Shown here in pieces: positions 45,553 to 55,700 of a stretch of DNA of 64,000 bases. The stretch comes from Diplocarpon mali (taxonomy: Eukaryota > Ascomycota > Leotiomycetes > Helotiales > Drepanopezizaceae), in contig JAENRP010000012.1 of NCBI GenBank assembly GCA_024741835.1, positions 62,001 through 126,000 of the forward strand, given 5' to 3'. Each line of letters starts with the position of its first letter. Position 1 is the first letter of the stretch. Both the position numbers and the translations under genes were made by a program. The notes under the pieces are model-generated. The model was not told where the DNA came from and did not search any database. It worked only from the letters and a program-made list of their open reading frames with translations.

Positions 45553-48128
45553 ATGGCTATCTTCTCTATTTCCATCACTTTCGCGGCTTTCCTGCTTCTC
45601 CTCGTTGCTGGCGCTCCTGCTCCCTCTCCCGCCGCAGATGCCTCTACCTCGGCCAGCGGATACTGGCTCGGTTCTATCGCCCGCAAGGGTACTGTAGCTG
45701 TAAGTTGCCTTTTTCTGATGTCTTCAGATCCCCCCCAGGCATGTCTTGCGAGCGGAGCTCTGCAGACGAATCCCAAATCCTCCAGAAGAAAAACAAAAAA
45801 AAAATAAAGGCTAATACTGTTAAAAGTACGGTACCTCCGGGTACCAGGTCTTCCGTAATGTCAAGGACTTTGGGGCAAAGGGAGACGGATCCACCGATGA
45901 TACTGTCGCCATCAACGCGGCTATCACGGCTGGTTCTCGCTGTGGTCAGGGTTGCGACTCTACAACCATCACTCCCGCCATCGTGTACTTCCCATCCGGA
46001 ACGTACATGGTCTCTAAGCCGCTTATCCAATACTACTACACGCAGTTTATTGGAGATGCGACCAGGCTTCCAACGCTCAAGGCCACGGCCGGATTCCAGG
46101 GAATAGCCGTCATTGATGCGGATCCATATGCGGATGGGGGAGTAAACTGGTTTACCAACCAAGTTCGTCAACGCCATGCCTGCAACCCAAATATCGGCTA
46201 ATAAGCTGCTAGAACAACTTCTTCCGCCAAGTCCGCAACTTCGTCATCGATCTTACTGCTATGCCGGCCTCTGCGGGTGCTGGTATACATTGGCAGGTCG
46301 CTCAAGCCACCAGTCTCCACAACATCGTATTTAACATGAGGACTGATGGCGGAACTGCGAATGCTCAACTCGGAATCTTCATGGACAACGGATCCGGGGG
46401 TTTCATGACCGATCTTACGTTCAATGGTGGAAAATACGGTGCTTTCTTTGGGTCTCAGCAGTTCACAACGCGCAACATGACATTTCACAGTTGCCAAACG
46501 GCCGTCTTCATGAACTGGAACTGGGTAGGCGTTCCGGTGGGAACAGTCTCCGGATGAGGCTAACAACTGTGCAGGCATGGACCTTGTCAGGGCTTACCAT
46601 CGATAACTGCGGCGTGGGAGTGGACATGGCAAATGGCGGCACAACCAGCCAAACGGTTGGCTCTGTTCTTCTCGTCGATAGCACCATCTCGAACACGCCC
46701 ATTGGGATCTCCACGGCATATTCCACGACCGAGGGCTCTACTAATGGGTCTCTCATCATCGACAACGTCAATTTCTCTCCAAATGTACCCGTCGCTGTGT
46801 CGAACCCGGCGACAAAAGCCACTGTTCTGGCTGGCAACACCAAGGTTGCCTCCTGGGTCCAAGGCCGGAACTACAACGGAGCAAATTCCGGGAGTGTGGT
46901 GCAGGGTCCTCAAACTGCTATTGCGAAGCCCGCTTCACTGCTCAACTCTGCCGGCAACGTTTTCACCCGATCCAAGCCGCAGTACGAGAAAGAGCCCCTG
47001 TCTGCGTTCAAGAGTGCCAAGGCCGCAGGGGCAAAGGGTGATGGGGTAACGGATGATACAGCAGCCATTCAGGCATTGTTTAACTCAGTCACCGCATCCG
47101 ATATCGTCTACTTTGATCACGGCGCCTACGTTGTCACAGACACGATCAAAGTCCCCAAGAATATCCGGATCACTGGCGAAATCTGGCCTCTCATCATGGC
47201 TGGAGGATCCAGCACTTTCAAGGACCAGAACAACCCAAAGCCTGTCTTCCAAGTCGGCCAGCCTGGTGATGTAGGAACTGTCGAGATGTCCGACATCATC
47301 TTCGAGACTCTCGGGCCTCAGCCCGGTGCCATTCTCATGGAATGGAATGTCAAGGGCACTTCCCAAGGCTCCACGGCGCTGTGGGATGTCCACTTCCGAA
47401 TTGGTGGATCTGCTGGAACCCAGCTGCAATCTAACACGTGCTCGAAGAACCCAACCGTCACAGCGCCTGCGAACGAGGCTTGCATCGGTGCCTACATGCT
47501 TCTCCACATCACCTCCAAGGCGTCGGCTTATCTCGAGAATACCTGGTTCTGGGTCTCTGATCACGAGCTCGATCTTGCTGACCACAACCAGATCAACATT
47601 TACAATGGTCGCGGGGTTCTGATCACTTCTGAGGAAGGGCCGGTCTGGCTGTACGGGACTAGCTCCGAGCACAACGTTCTGTACAACTACCAGATCTCCA
47701 ATGCGTCCAATGTCTACATGGCCTTGATCCAGACTGAGACTCCATACTTTCAGAGCAACCCCGATGCCACCACACCTTTCAAGGTCCAAGCTGCATATTC
47801 CGATCCTACATTCGCCGGTACGTCGAGCGTCAACAAGGCATGGGGTCTTCGGATCGTCAACTCAGACGACGTATTCGTCTATGGGGCTGGCCTGTATAGC
47901 TTTTTTGACAATTACAGTCAAACTTGTCTCACCACAGAGAGCTGCCAGGACAACATGGTTTCGGTCGAGCATTCGGCCGGTATTCACATGTACGGATTAT
48001 CTACCAAGTCTGCCGTCAACATGGTCACCGTAAACGGTAAGAGCGCTGCGCTTGATAAGGATAATCGCAACAACTTCTGTGCTGCCATCTCCCACTTCGA
48101 AGTGGCTGCGAGCTCTACACCCACTTAG
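45553..48128 (+). CDS. Secreted glucan 1,3-beta-glucosidase, GH55
   Basis: Join(45553..45699, 45827..46162, 46213..46524, 46575..48128), 782 aa; introns of 127, 50 and 50 bp. The first about 20 residues (MAIFSISITFAAFLLLLVAG) are a signal peptide, followed by a Pro/Ala propeptide. The protein has the two-lobed pectate-lyase-like helix of GH55. The first repeat starts at FRNVKDFGAKGDGSTDDTVAINAA, the second at FKSAKAAGAKGDGVTDDTAAIQALF. Other family blocks: IVYFPSGTYMVSKPL, AWTLSGLTIDNCGVGVDM, WVSDHELDLADHNQINIYNGRG and EGPVWLYGTSSEHNVLYNYQ. GH55 enzymes release glucose from beta-1,3-glucan and serve cell-wall turnover, nutrition or attack on other fungi. The length fits the family (about 750-800 aa). 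No anchor or carbohydrate-binding module is visible. Confidence 0.94.
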
Positions 48129-48871
48129 AAGAGAGCAGGTTGCTTTCATTTTATATTCTTGAGATACCCCTTCTTTGTACATAATATAAATGGATTTTGG
48201 CATCGGGACGAATCTTTCTGGAGCACGGTATTGTATCCATTATATGAACGGAGCATAGGGAGGTTGCTTGAACAGCATTTCCTGGAGATTGTTGCATTAT
48301 AGTAGCTCGTGAAAGGTCGCAAACCAGAGATTTGCCGAACTGACTTGATCGTTGGCGCCTGTAAAAAGATTCTATCCCTTCAATGAATTTTTACGTCGCA
48401 CATGGAGCTGGATAGCAGTCGTCGCTCCAGCCTCTTGCATCTCCGACGTTCTGTTAAGGTTTAGGGGGTGAGCCGAATCTTACACGGTGAGAGATTCCGG
48501 TCCGGCGAGACTAATGCCCGTCATCTTTTACCCGGTCCATGTCCAGGAGCCATTGAAGCATTTCGCGAGCACGAATGGCCGTGTCTTCGAACATACCTGC
48601 TACATCAGCCTGTCGTGCCCTTCCCCCGAATGACTAATCCACCTTCCATCACGTGCACCCACAGCCAATCGCCGTTGCCGTAGGTAACGCGATTCCTTGT
48701 CTGTTGAAGATCGGTAGAGATGATTCAATCGCACCTTTTCGCTCCCCGCACCCCAACTCCTGCGAACGAAACCACGCCTTTGAAGGGCCACTGCACAAGC
48801 ACACAATCGGCCCTCAGATTAACGCTCAATCTATCCGTCCGCCATTACTTCTCGAGCCGCACCGTAATACC
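48129..48871. other. Intergenic region upstream of the EB1 gene
   Basis: About 740 bp containing the glucanase 3' end and the EB1 promoter. AT-rich to about 48420, then mixed. No gene or repeat is recognised. Confidence 0.4.
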
Positions 48872-49793
48872 ATGGGAGAATCAAGGTCAGTGGCGGCGCA
48901 TAAACAGTATACGCAATAGAGGCGGACCCTAACGCGTTCCTGCAGACAAGAGCTTGTGGCATGGCTCAATAACCTGCTCCAGCTGAACATAACCAAAGTC
49001 GAACAATGTGGAACTGGGTACGATCGACCCCTCCCCCGCAACGCACCCACCTCTGCTCGACCCCCTTATCCACCGAGCCTCCCTGACAAGCCAGACAGTG
49101 CCGCTCTATGCCAGATCTTTGACAGCATCTATCTTGATGTCCCAATGTCTAGAGTAAAGTTCAATGTGAATACCGAGTATGCGTACCTGCAGAACTTCAA
49201 AATTCTCCAAAGTACGATACCTACCCAAACCCGCAAACAAAATACTAATTCGTACTCCCTCCTAAGATTGCTTCACACGCCATGGCATCGACCGACCCGT
49301 CAACGTTGAGCAACTGATCAAGTGCAAGATGCAAGATAACCTGGAGTTCCTACAGTGGTCGAAGAGGTATTGGGACCAGTACTTTCCCGGCGGAGACTAC
49401 GACGCGGTTGCACGACGACGCGGTTCCGGCGCTCCTCCCCCAGCCTCTGCACCTGTCCCCCGATCCACAGCTGGAGCAGCCAAGAGAGGAACTACACCGA
49501 CAACAGGAAGACCTAGGGTAGCCGGTGGAGGTGGTGCTGGGAGCGCAGCGCTACAATCAGAGAACAACACGTTGAAAGAGACAGTCCAAGGCCTCGAGCG
49601 TGAGCGAGACTTCTACTTCAGCAAGTTGCGCGATATCGAGTTATTGGTACAGCAAGCTTGCGAAGAGGACCCAGAGATCGAGAAGCAGGAGGACGGGTTG
49701 ATCAAGCACATCCAGACCATCCTCTACTCGACAGAGGATGGCTTTGAGATCCCGGCCGAGGCGGAAGGACTTGATGATCAGGAGACGTTTTAG
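48872..49793 (+). CDS. EB1/Mal3/Bim1-family microtubule plus-end protein
   Basis: Join(48872..48885, 48946..49017, 49099..49211, 49267..49793), 241 aa; introns of 60, 81 and 55 bp. It tracks growing microtubule ends and recruits partners such as dynactin, CLIP and kinesins. Residues 1 to about 105 are the calponin-homology domain that binds the tubulin lattice: MGESRQELVAWLNNLL, CGTGAALCQIFDSIY, FNVNTEYAYLQNFKILQ and FLQWSKRYWDQYFPGGDY. A Pro/Ala/Gly-rich basic linker follows. The EB1 coiled coil and cargo-binding fold runs from about 165 to 225 (ENNTLKETVQGLERERDFYFSKLRDIELL). The 14-nt first exon encodes only MGES plus part of an Arg codon. The C-terminus is acidic and ends DDQETF, an acidic-aromatic end comparable to the EEY/F tail that binds CAP-Gly domains. 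Confidence 0.95.
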
Positions 49794-50621
49794 ATTCCCC
49801 CCAGTGATGATGATTGTTGACGATATACATACCCGCCTTTCTTGCCAAGGCTGCAAGACTGTGTTCTCTCTGGCTTCCACAGTCACTCGAGCATATAGAC
49901 GCAGATGCGACGCACGGACGATGGGGCTCGGAGATTCCGGAGATTCTGGTGCATGAATTACATATGTACGGAGTAGTGACACACTGGATCTGCCAGGATT
50001 TCAGAAACTCAAACTCATGAACAGTATCTGACCACATCGGGTTGATGAACCTTGGCGAGTGGTTTATCGCAACTTCGTGTACACAAGGACCTCGACAGCT
50101 GTCTCCATACCATTCCTCCCTCTCTTCCCCTAACATCTCCAAGCATACGCAATGAGGCGGGGAATTCGCACTGGAGCGACGATCTTCTATCATGAGGCAT
50201 GCCTTTCCTGTCATCCTGCTCTCCTGGCAAGCGACATGTGTAGTACTTGTGACATCAAAAACCCAGCATAGAGACAGGGGCCCAAGTCCTATGTCGATGA
50301 GAGCTGCACCACTACAGGGCGTAAGTTTTATTACAGCCCCGACTGATAGGACTAGAACCAGTTGCATGATCTAAATGCTCGATGTTCCTTACCGAGGGTG
50401 CGGGGGGGAGACGTCAGAGGAGAAGTAGCGGCTCCGTATCCTTCGCCTTGCCAAGCTCTCTGTACCCTGTCACGAGCTTTCTCACGGTCAGGCAGACAAT
50501 CACAACATCAGGTCATACAAAACACATCAGATCCCAACAGCGTGATGCCCGCCAAAGTCTCCTGTTGAGCCTGTAGATATCTGAGCGGTACATTCGATCG
50601 ATCCGCAGCTGCATAGCCAAA
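49794..50621. other. Intergenic region between EB1 and VAM7
   Basis: About 830 bp with the EB1 3' end and the VAM7 promoter. A 221-codon minus-strand frame (49702-50367) is discussed under findings but not called as a gene. Confidence 0.4.
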
Positions 50622-51743
50622 ATGGCGCCCCCCATCGACCTCTCTATCCCCTCCACAATTCTCTCCACAGATCAAAACACCAAACCATACACACTATACA
50701 ACATCACGCTGCGCCTCCCCCTGCGCACATTCATCGTCCAGAAGCGCTACTCCGAGTTCACGGCTCTCCACACCTCCCTCACATCCATCATCAATTCTCC
50801 GCCTCCCGCTCCTCTCCCCTCGAAATCTTGGTTCAAATCGACAGCCTCCTCGCCAGAACTCACCGAGACCCGACGCCAGGGGCTAGAGAAATACCTGCGC
50901 GCCATCGCAGAGAGTCCCGACAAGAGATGGCGAGAGACCAGCGCATGGCGTAGTTTCCTCAACCTACCCAGCTCCAGCGGCAGCGGTAGCAGCGCACGGA
51001 ATGAGCTTGTGCAGGCAAATCAGCGGCTCGGTGTGCAGAACGCTGGACAGGTGGCTTCGGATCCGGGAGTGTGGCTGGATCTCCACCGTGAGATGAAGGG
51101 CCAGTTACATGACGCGAGGCTGTTCCTTGGTCGCAGAGATGGGGCTACGAGTCCTCAGGCGCAGTACGAGGCTGGCGCTAATGCGAAGAGATGTCTGGTC
51201 AAGGCCGGGGGGTTATTGGGAAACTTGGAAGAGGGACTGAAGATCATGAGTGAAGGGGAGAAGAGGGGCAGTGGTGGGAGGGTTGGGGCCGGTGAGCTGA
51301 GGCGACGCAGGGATCTGCTGGCCAGCGCCAGGGTTGAGAGAGAGGGGTTGGAGAAGTTGGCTGTCAGCCTGGCCGTGAAGGGACAGCATAAGGGAAGTGG
51401 TAGTGGACACGCCGCAGCTACGCAACAAGACAAGAACGCTCTGTTCGGCCCAAACGTGTCCCGGCCACCGGGGAGAGTACTCGGTGCTCCTATTCCGGAA
51501 ACGGACAAGACGAGAGAGTTGGATAACGAAGGCGTTCTGCAGCTACAGAAGCAACTGATGCAAGACCAAGATTTGGATGTAGACGAGCTGGCCAAGATTG
51601 TGAGGAGGCAGAAGGAGATGGGGCTCGCTATCCATGGGGAATTGGAGCTGCAGAACGAGATGCTGAAGAGGGTTGATGAGGATGTGGATCGGCTGGGAGG
51701 CAAAATCAACGTGGCCAAGAAGAGGATAGGCAAGATTCATTGA
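50622..51743 (+). CDS. VAM7: Vam7-like vacuolar Qc-SNARE with PX domain
   Basis: Single exon, 373 aa. Residues about 5-120 are a PX domain (PYTLYNITLRLPLRTFIVQKRYSEFTALH, then RRQGLEKYLRAIAES), which binds phosphatidylinositol 3-phosphate on vacuoles and endosomes. A helical, basic middle follows (about 130-260). Residues about 305-373 are a SNARE helix (LQLQKQLMQDQDLDVDELAKIVRRQKEMG to GKINVAKKRIGKIH) with glutamine at the ionic zero layer (ELQNEM), so it is a Q-SNARE. There is no transmembrane anchor, as in yeast Vam7, which relies on PX binding and the HOPS complex. It mediates homotypic vacuole fusion with Vam3, Vti1 and Nyv1 in yeast; the same role is inferred. The start ATG at 50622 directly precedes the domain. 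Confidence 0.93.
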   Translation: MAPPIDLSIPSTILSTDQNTKPYTLYNITLRLPLRTFIVQKRYSEFTALHTSLTSIINSPPPAPLPSKSWFKSTASSPELTETRRQGLEKYLRAIAESPDKRWRETSAWRSFLNLPSSSGSGSSARNELVQANQRLGVQNAGQVASDPGVWLDLHREMKGQLHDARLFLGRRDGATSPQAQYEAGANAKRCLVKAGGLLGNLEEGLKIMSEGEKRGSGGRVGAGELRRRRDLLASARVEREGLEKLAVSLAVKGQHKGSGSGHAAATQQDKNALFGPNVSRPPGRVLGAPIPETDKTRELDNEGVLQLQKQLMQDQDLDVDELAKIVRRQKEMGLAIHGELELQNEMLKRVDEDVDRLGGKINVAKKRIGKIH

Positions 51744-52725
51744 GTGTTGGCTGTGGAGCCTCTATCCAAGGGACCAAGGTCGGGTTTGCTCTTTAGCCTG
51801 GAGTTTCCGGGTTAATCATCATTTGAGCCGAAACTAGACACGATTTGCATAGCACTTCTTGTAATGTGAGTATTTGTATTCTCAGCCGGGCGTGCGCCTG
51901 TTTGTGCACCCAAAATCTTGGCGCTTGCTTTTTTCTGATTTTTGGACTTTTGCTCTGCTCCTTGCTTCTATCCCTCTCGACGTTGTGCCTCATTTTTTTT
52001 TTCTTTCTTTTTTTTTTCATAAGCGCGCTCCTTGTCATCCCGCCCAAAGAGCTGACGGCCTGCTCTACGAGATGAGTGCCGCGTGACCGGTATCAATATG
52101 CGTGATCAACTCCTTGTGATCCAGGGCAAGTCAATTTGCATCCGAGCCATGCATGCGTTGGAAATTCCACAATAACACCGCAGACCATGCCGACTCAATG
52201 AGACCTGGAGTAGCAGAAGCGACAGGGCAATCACCCCTCATGAGTGAGATTTGGCCGTGGGGACCATAGCAACAGCAACCAGTCCGCCCTGTAAGATTTG
52301 GTTCTCGTGCGATCTATGCTTTCTTTCTGTCCCGCCGCATTGCAGCTCTCACCTGCTTTCCTCGCTTGTCTTTCGAGAGCCCCGCTGAGCGAAGGGCTCC
52401 ATACGTGCTACCTGGTGACATGCCCGAGTTCGAGCTGGCTGCGACGACCGGAACTCGAGGCGCTCAGGGTGCGTTCAGGGCATCATAGAATTTACTTTGG
52501 CAAGGCTGCCTAGCAGTCGAGAATGAACTTGAGCCTCTTCGATACCCGAGTGCGGTCGCCAGAAATTTCCGCATATGGTGCTGTGTTTTGTTCACTTCCT
52601 CGCTTAAGTGGCGCGCCGGGAGAACAACAAAAAAACAATGCCACAACAACAACAGCAACCCGTCCCAAAAGTCAACTCAGAGTTCCCAACCTGCAAAATC
52701 TGACGCGTCACCCGTGGGAAGGGAC

Positions 52726-52780
52726 CTCCAATCACGGAATCGAACCGTGAAAGCCAATGTGAGGCGCGTAGCAATGTACC
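52726..52780 (-). pseudogene. tRNA-Glu-like remnant
   Basis: Read on the minus strand, 52749-52733 gives a perfect T-arm: CACGG stem, TTCGATT loop, CCGTG stem. Just upstream is TTGGCTTTCAC, close to the anticodon arm of eukaryotic tRNA-Glu (anticodon TTC). About 12 bases that should connect the anticodon stem to the T-arm are missing. The acceptor ends do not pair and there is no T-run terminator. It is best read as a truncated tRNA or a tRNA-derived element. Confidence 0.35.
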
Positions 52781-55700
52781 CAGAGTTTCTATACAAGATA
52801 TACTTCCCTTTGCTTTATCTCCCGATCTCCTCTGTGGTTTGGTTCTAGAGCCAAAGCATATTGGAAGACTTGCATTCCCAAACGACAGTAGAGTATGTGG
52901 ATTGAGAATCTTTGGTACTTTTGCGTTGTATATCGCGCGTTGCGATTCCGCCGGGCGGGGGCGGGTAAACTCCACGTGGGGGGACGACGACGTCGCGCCG
53001 CCTGGCGACAAACGCCGGGATGGATCCGCGTCCTCTCGGACGAGGGCCCGAGACTGCCTGGGACGTGGGATTCCAGATGAGCTTCCTCGGGCCGCGCAAC
53101 CCTGTCCACTCTGGATATTCGAGAGTCTCTTGTCCCGCGAGCGCGTGGGTTTTTTTCCCGTTCATCCCAGCGCGCTATCTGCCACAGCACACGACACGGC
53201 ACGTTCAGTCCTGCCGTTGGGAGAGGCACCGCTCTCCGGGACCCTTGGCTGTACGACTCGCTGGCCCTTTATGCTTTGGGCGTGGCTCGAGCCATCGGCC
53301 GACCGGGCCTTCAGCAAGATCTCGTCGAGGTGGGAGAGGGGCTTCCGGCTTCCGGCTTCCAGAAATCGTGCAAGGCTGCCCGTCTGGTAGTCTCGTCTGG
53401 CAAGAAGAGCTCCTGTCCCCGCACCTGGTTCCAATCCGAGGCAAGACGCTGAAGAGCGCCGAGCTTCGACCTCAAGACCGGGTGTCTCGGCGGAGAACCA
53501 CCCTGATAACTTCTCCACAGCCATTGCGTCTGGGAGAACCTTCCCCAGCCTAATCGTGACCCTCACGTAACATCGTCTCATCCTCACCTCGTTTCCCTCT
53601 CTCCAAGCAGAGTCCAGAATCGTCCACGGACTTACCAGCATCGCACAGCATCGCAGAGCAACCGCTTCACAGCGACCTGCATTCTGAATCCACGAGCACG
53701 AGTAACTCTCAAGACTCAAGACACTCCACAGCTCTAGCCGACTTGAGCCTCCGCCTACAAAGTATCCATCTCGAATCCTCACAGCCCCCTCCGCAGCTCC
53801 CTCGTGGGCCGCGCGCGCTAGGGGGGGTAAAGGCGAGCTCAAGAGCCAGGTGACCACGCAGACCCTTCCTCACCACGAGACAGACCCACGCCGATCTCGA
53901 ATTCGGATTTCTCAGCTTGGGTCTCAACTCAGACCCCGGCCCCGAGGAGGTCCGGAGTAGAAATCACGCGCATGGGTACTGGTTGTTTTCGGTCGTGGCG
54001 ACTTCGCTGTTGAACGGTCGACCAGCTCTGGAAATGCCACGAACGCAAAACGCTGAAAAGCCCCGTCTGCGCGTCGCTTTCTTTCGGGGGGGTCTCTGAC
54101 CGCGTTTCTAGGGCGTGCAGCGTGCTGGTTTATTTGACTCGGCCTGGGTTTGGCGAGGTAGCAAGGCGAGTCTCGAGTCGAAATACTTTATCTTGAAAGC
54201 TTGTTTTGTTTTCACGCTTAGTGCTGAAGGTGGGTATGCAAGACTGTACTGTGCAAATGAAACTCAAGTGCTCTACGTATCTTGGCTGATCTATAAAGCG
54301 CAACTCACTATGTGTTTTGCACCCAGGAATACAAGAGCGAAAATCTCTAGAACATGTGTTGGAACGTCGAGTTGCACGACTCCGATCTGCCTACATGTTT
54401 ATTTGCAACCAGAGAGAATCCCCGGTGAGTACTCAGTTGCGATGTATCGCTCGGTATTTCACATCATCAATAGGAAGTTCCAAGTACCAATTATTTTGAT
54501 AGTATCTAAGCAAGCTTCGTCAGTCATCGGGGGGGAAACATAGTTCATTACTCTCGGATACACTGCACAGATACATCTATCGGGTTGGCATCAAAGGCAT
54601 TGCTATGCCTCGGACATCAGTCCTGGATGTACTGTGTCGGTCCATCATAGTCCACATTGAAAGGGGGCTCGCTTAGCGATTCACTCAAAGTAAACATACC
54701 AGGTTCAATGACTTACATCTCTCCGAGCCCGGCGCTAGCGTAAAGCTGCCAAGATACCACTCCTCGCTCACGCTTTCTTCTCGCCCTTCCCCTCTTCCGT
54801 GGTCACCTCATTGATCTCACGCTCACCGATCTCCACCCGTCTCCTGCTCCTTCCTACTCCCCCTCCCACCCCCGTATACGAGCACCCCGGGCCATTTATC
54901 AGTCGCAGTACGCGGCGTCGCAGTATGCAGATACCCGGCTGGATCACTCCCCTGGTCTGCTGAGAGGACTCGAGTCGACGAGGCCTCTTGGGTAAGAAAA
55001 CACGGCTACCCGGTGGGAGCCCGCCAGCAGAGGCCTCCCACCCACGCGCTGTCAGTCTCCCCTCCTGCTTCTCGACGCGGCATCTACACACTGCCTGCTG
55101 CCTAGGAGGTGAACGAGGCGTTTCCAGAGAGCCTAAAGCCAGTCACGTTCGCCAGCACGGCCTTGTCCAATCTGAAGAGCATTGCGATCAGGACAGCTCT
55201 TCGAGACGCCCAGCCTCTCTCTCCTGAAGGAATCCCAGAACAAGCAAGGGGAGCCTTTTCCATTTGGTGCCACTGCCTGCCACCGTGTCTTGGTAACAGT
55301 CATGAACCCAGAGACAGCCAAGGACAACAGTGCTGCCGCGACTGCTTCCGCTCTTGTCTCAAGCAACGTGGCGCTGCGCGGCATTCGAGGCCCTCGCAAG
55401 GATGTCCTCGGTAGTGCTTCTGGGATGCCAGTGGTTGTAGCTAGCTCAATGCTTCGTCCGGTTGGAACCGCTTCTGGTCCGGGGCTAGCTGTCAATCATC
55501 AGCATCGGCAGGCTTGGACGTGTCGCTGGTCACGTCGCGGAGCCGACTGATTGAGAACCGCCCTGCCTAGACCTGGGAATGCTCGCAAGAGAAGGTCCAA
55601 GGGCAGAACCCGCGGTCGCGTCAGGAAGCGATCTGATAACGCTTCGATGGTCGATGCTATCGGAGGCGGTGTCGTTGGTAGCGACGAGTGTCAAGACGCT

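Noticed and set aside
45156..46106. 316-codon plus-strand frame across the GH55 start
   Set aside because: It runs through the GH55 leader, first exon and intron in the wrong frame; the GH55 model explains the region.
51155..51733. 192-codon minus-strand frame opposite VAM7
   Set aside because: Antisense shadow of the SNARE gene; Ser/Pro/Leu-rich translation of Lys/Glu/Gly codons.
52839..53553. Overlapping plus-strand frames of about 180 codons
   Set aside because: Two frames and the opposite strand are open together, as expected for GC-rich non-coding DNA; no domain.
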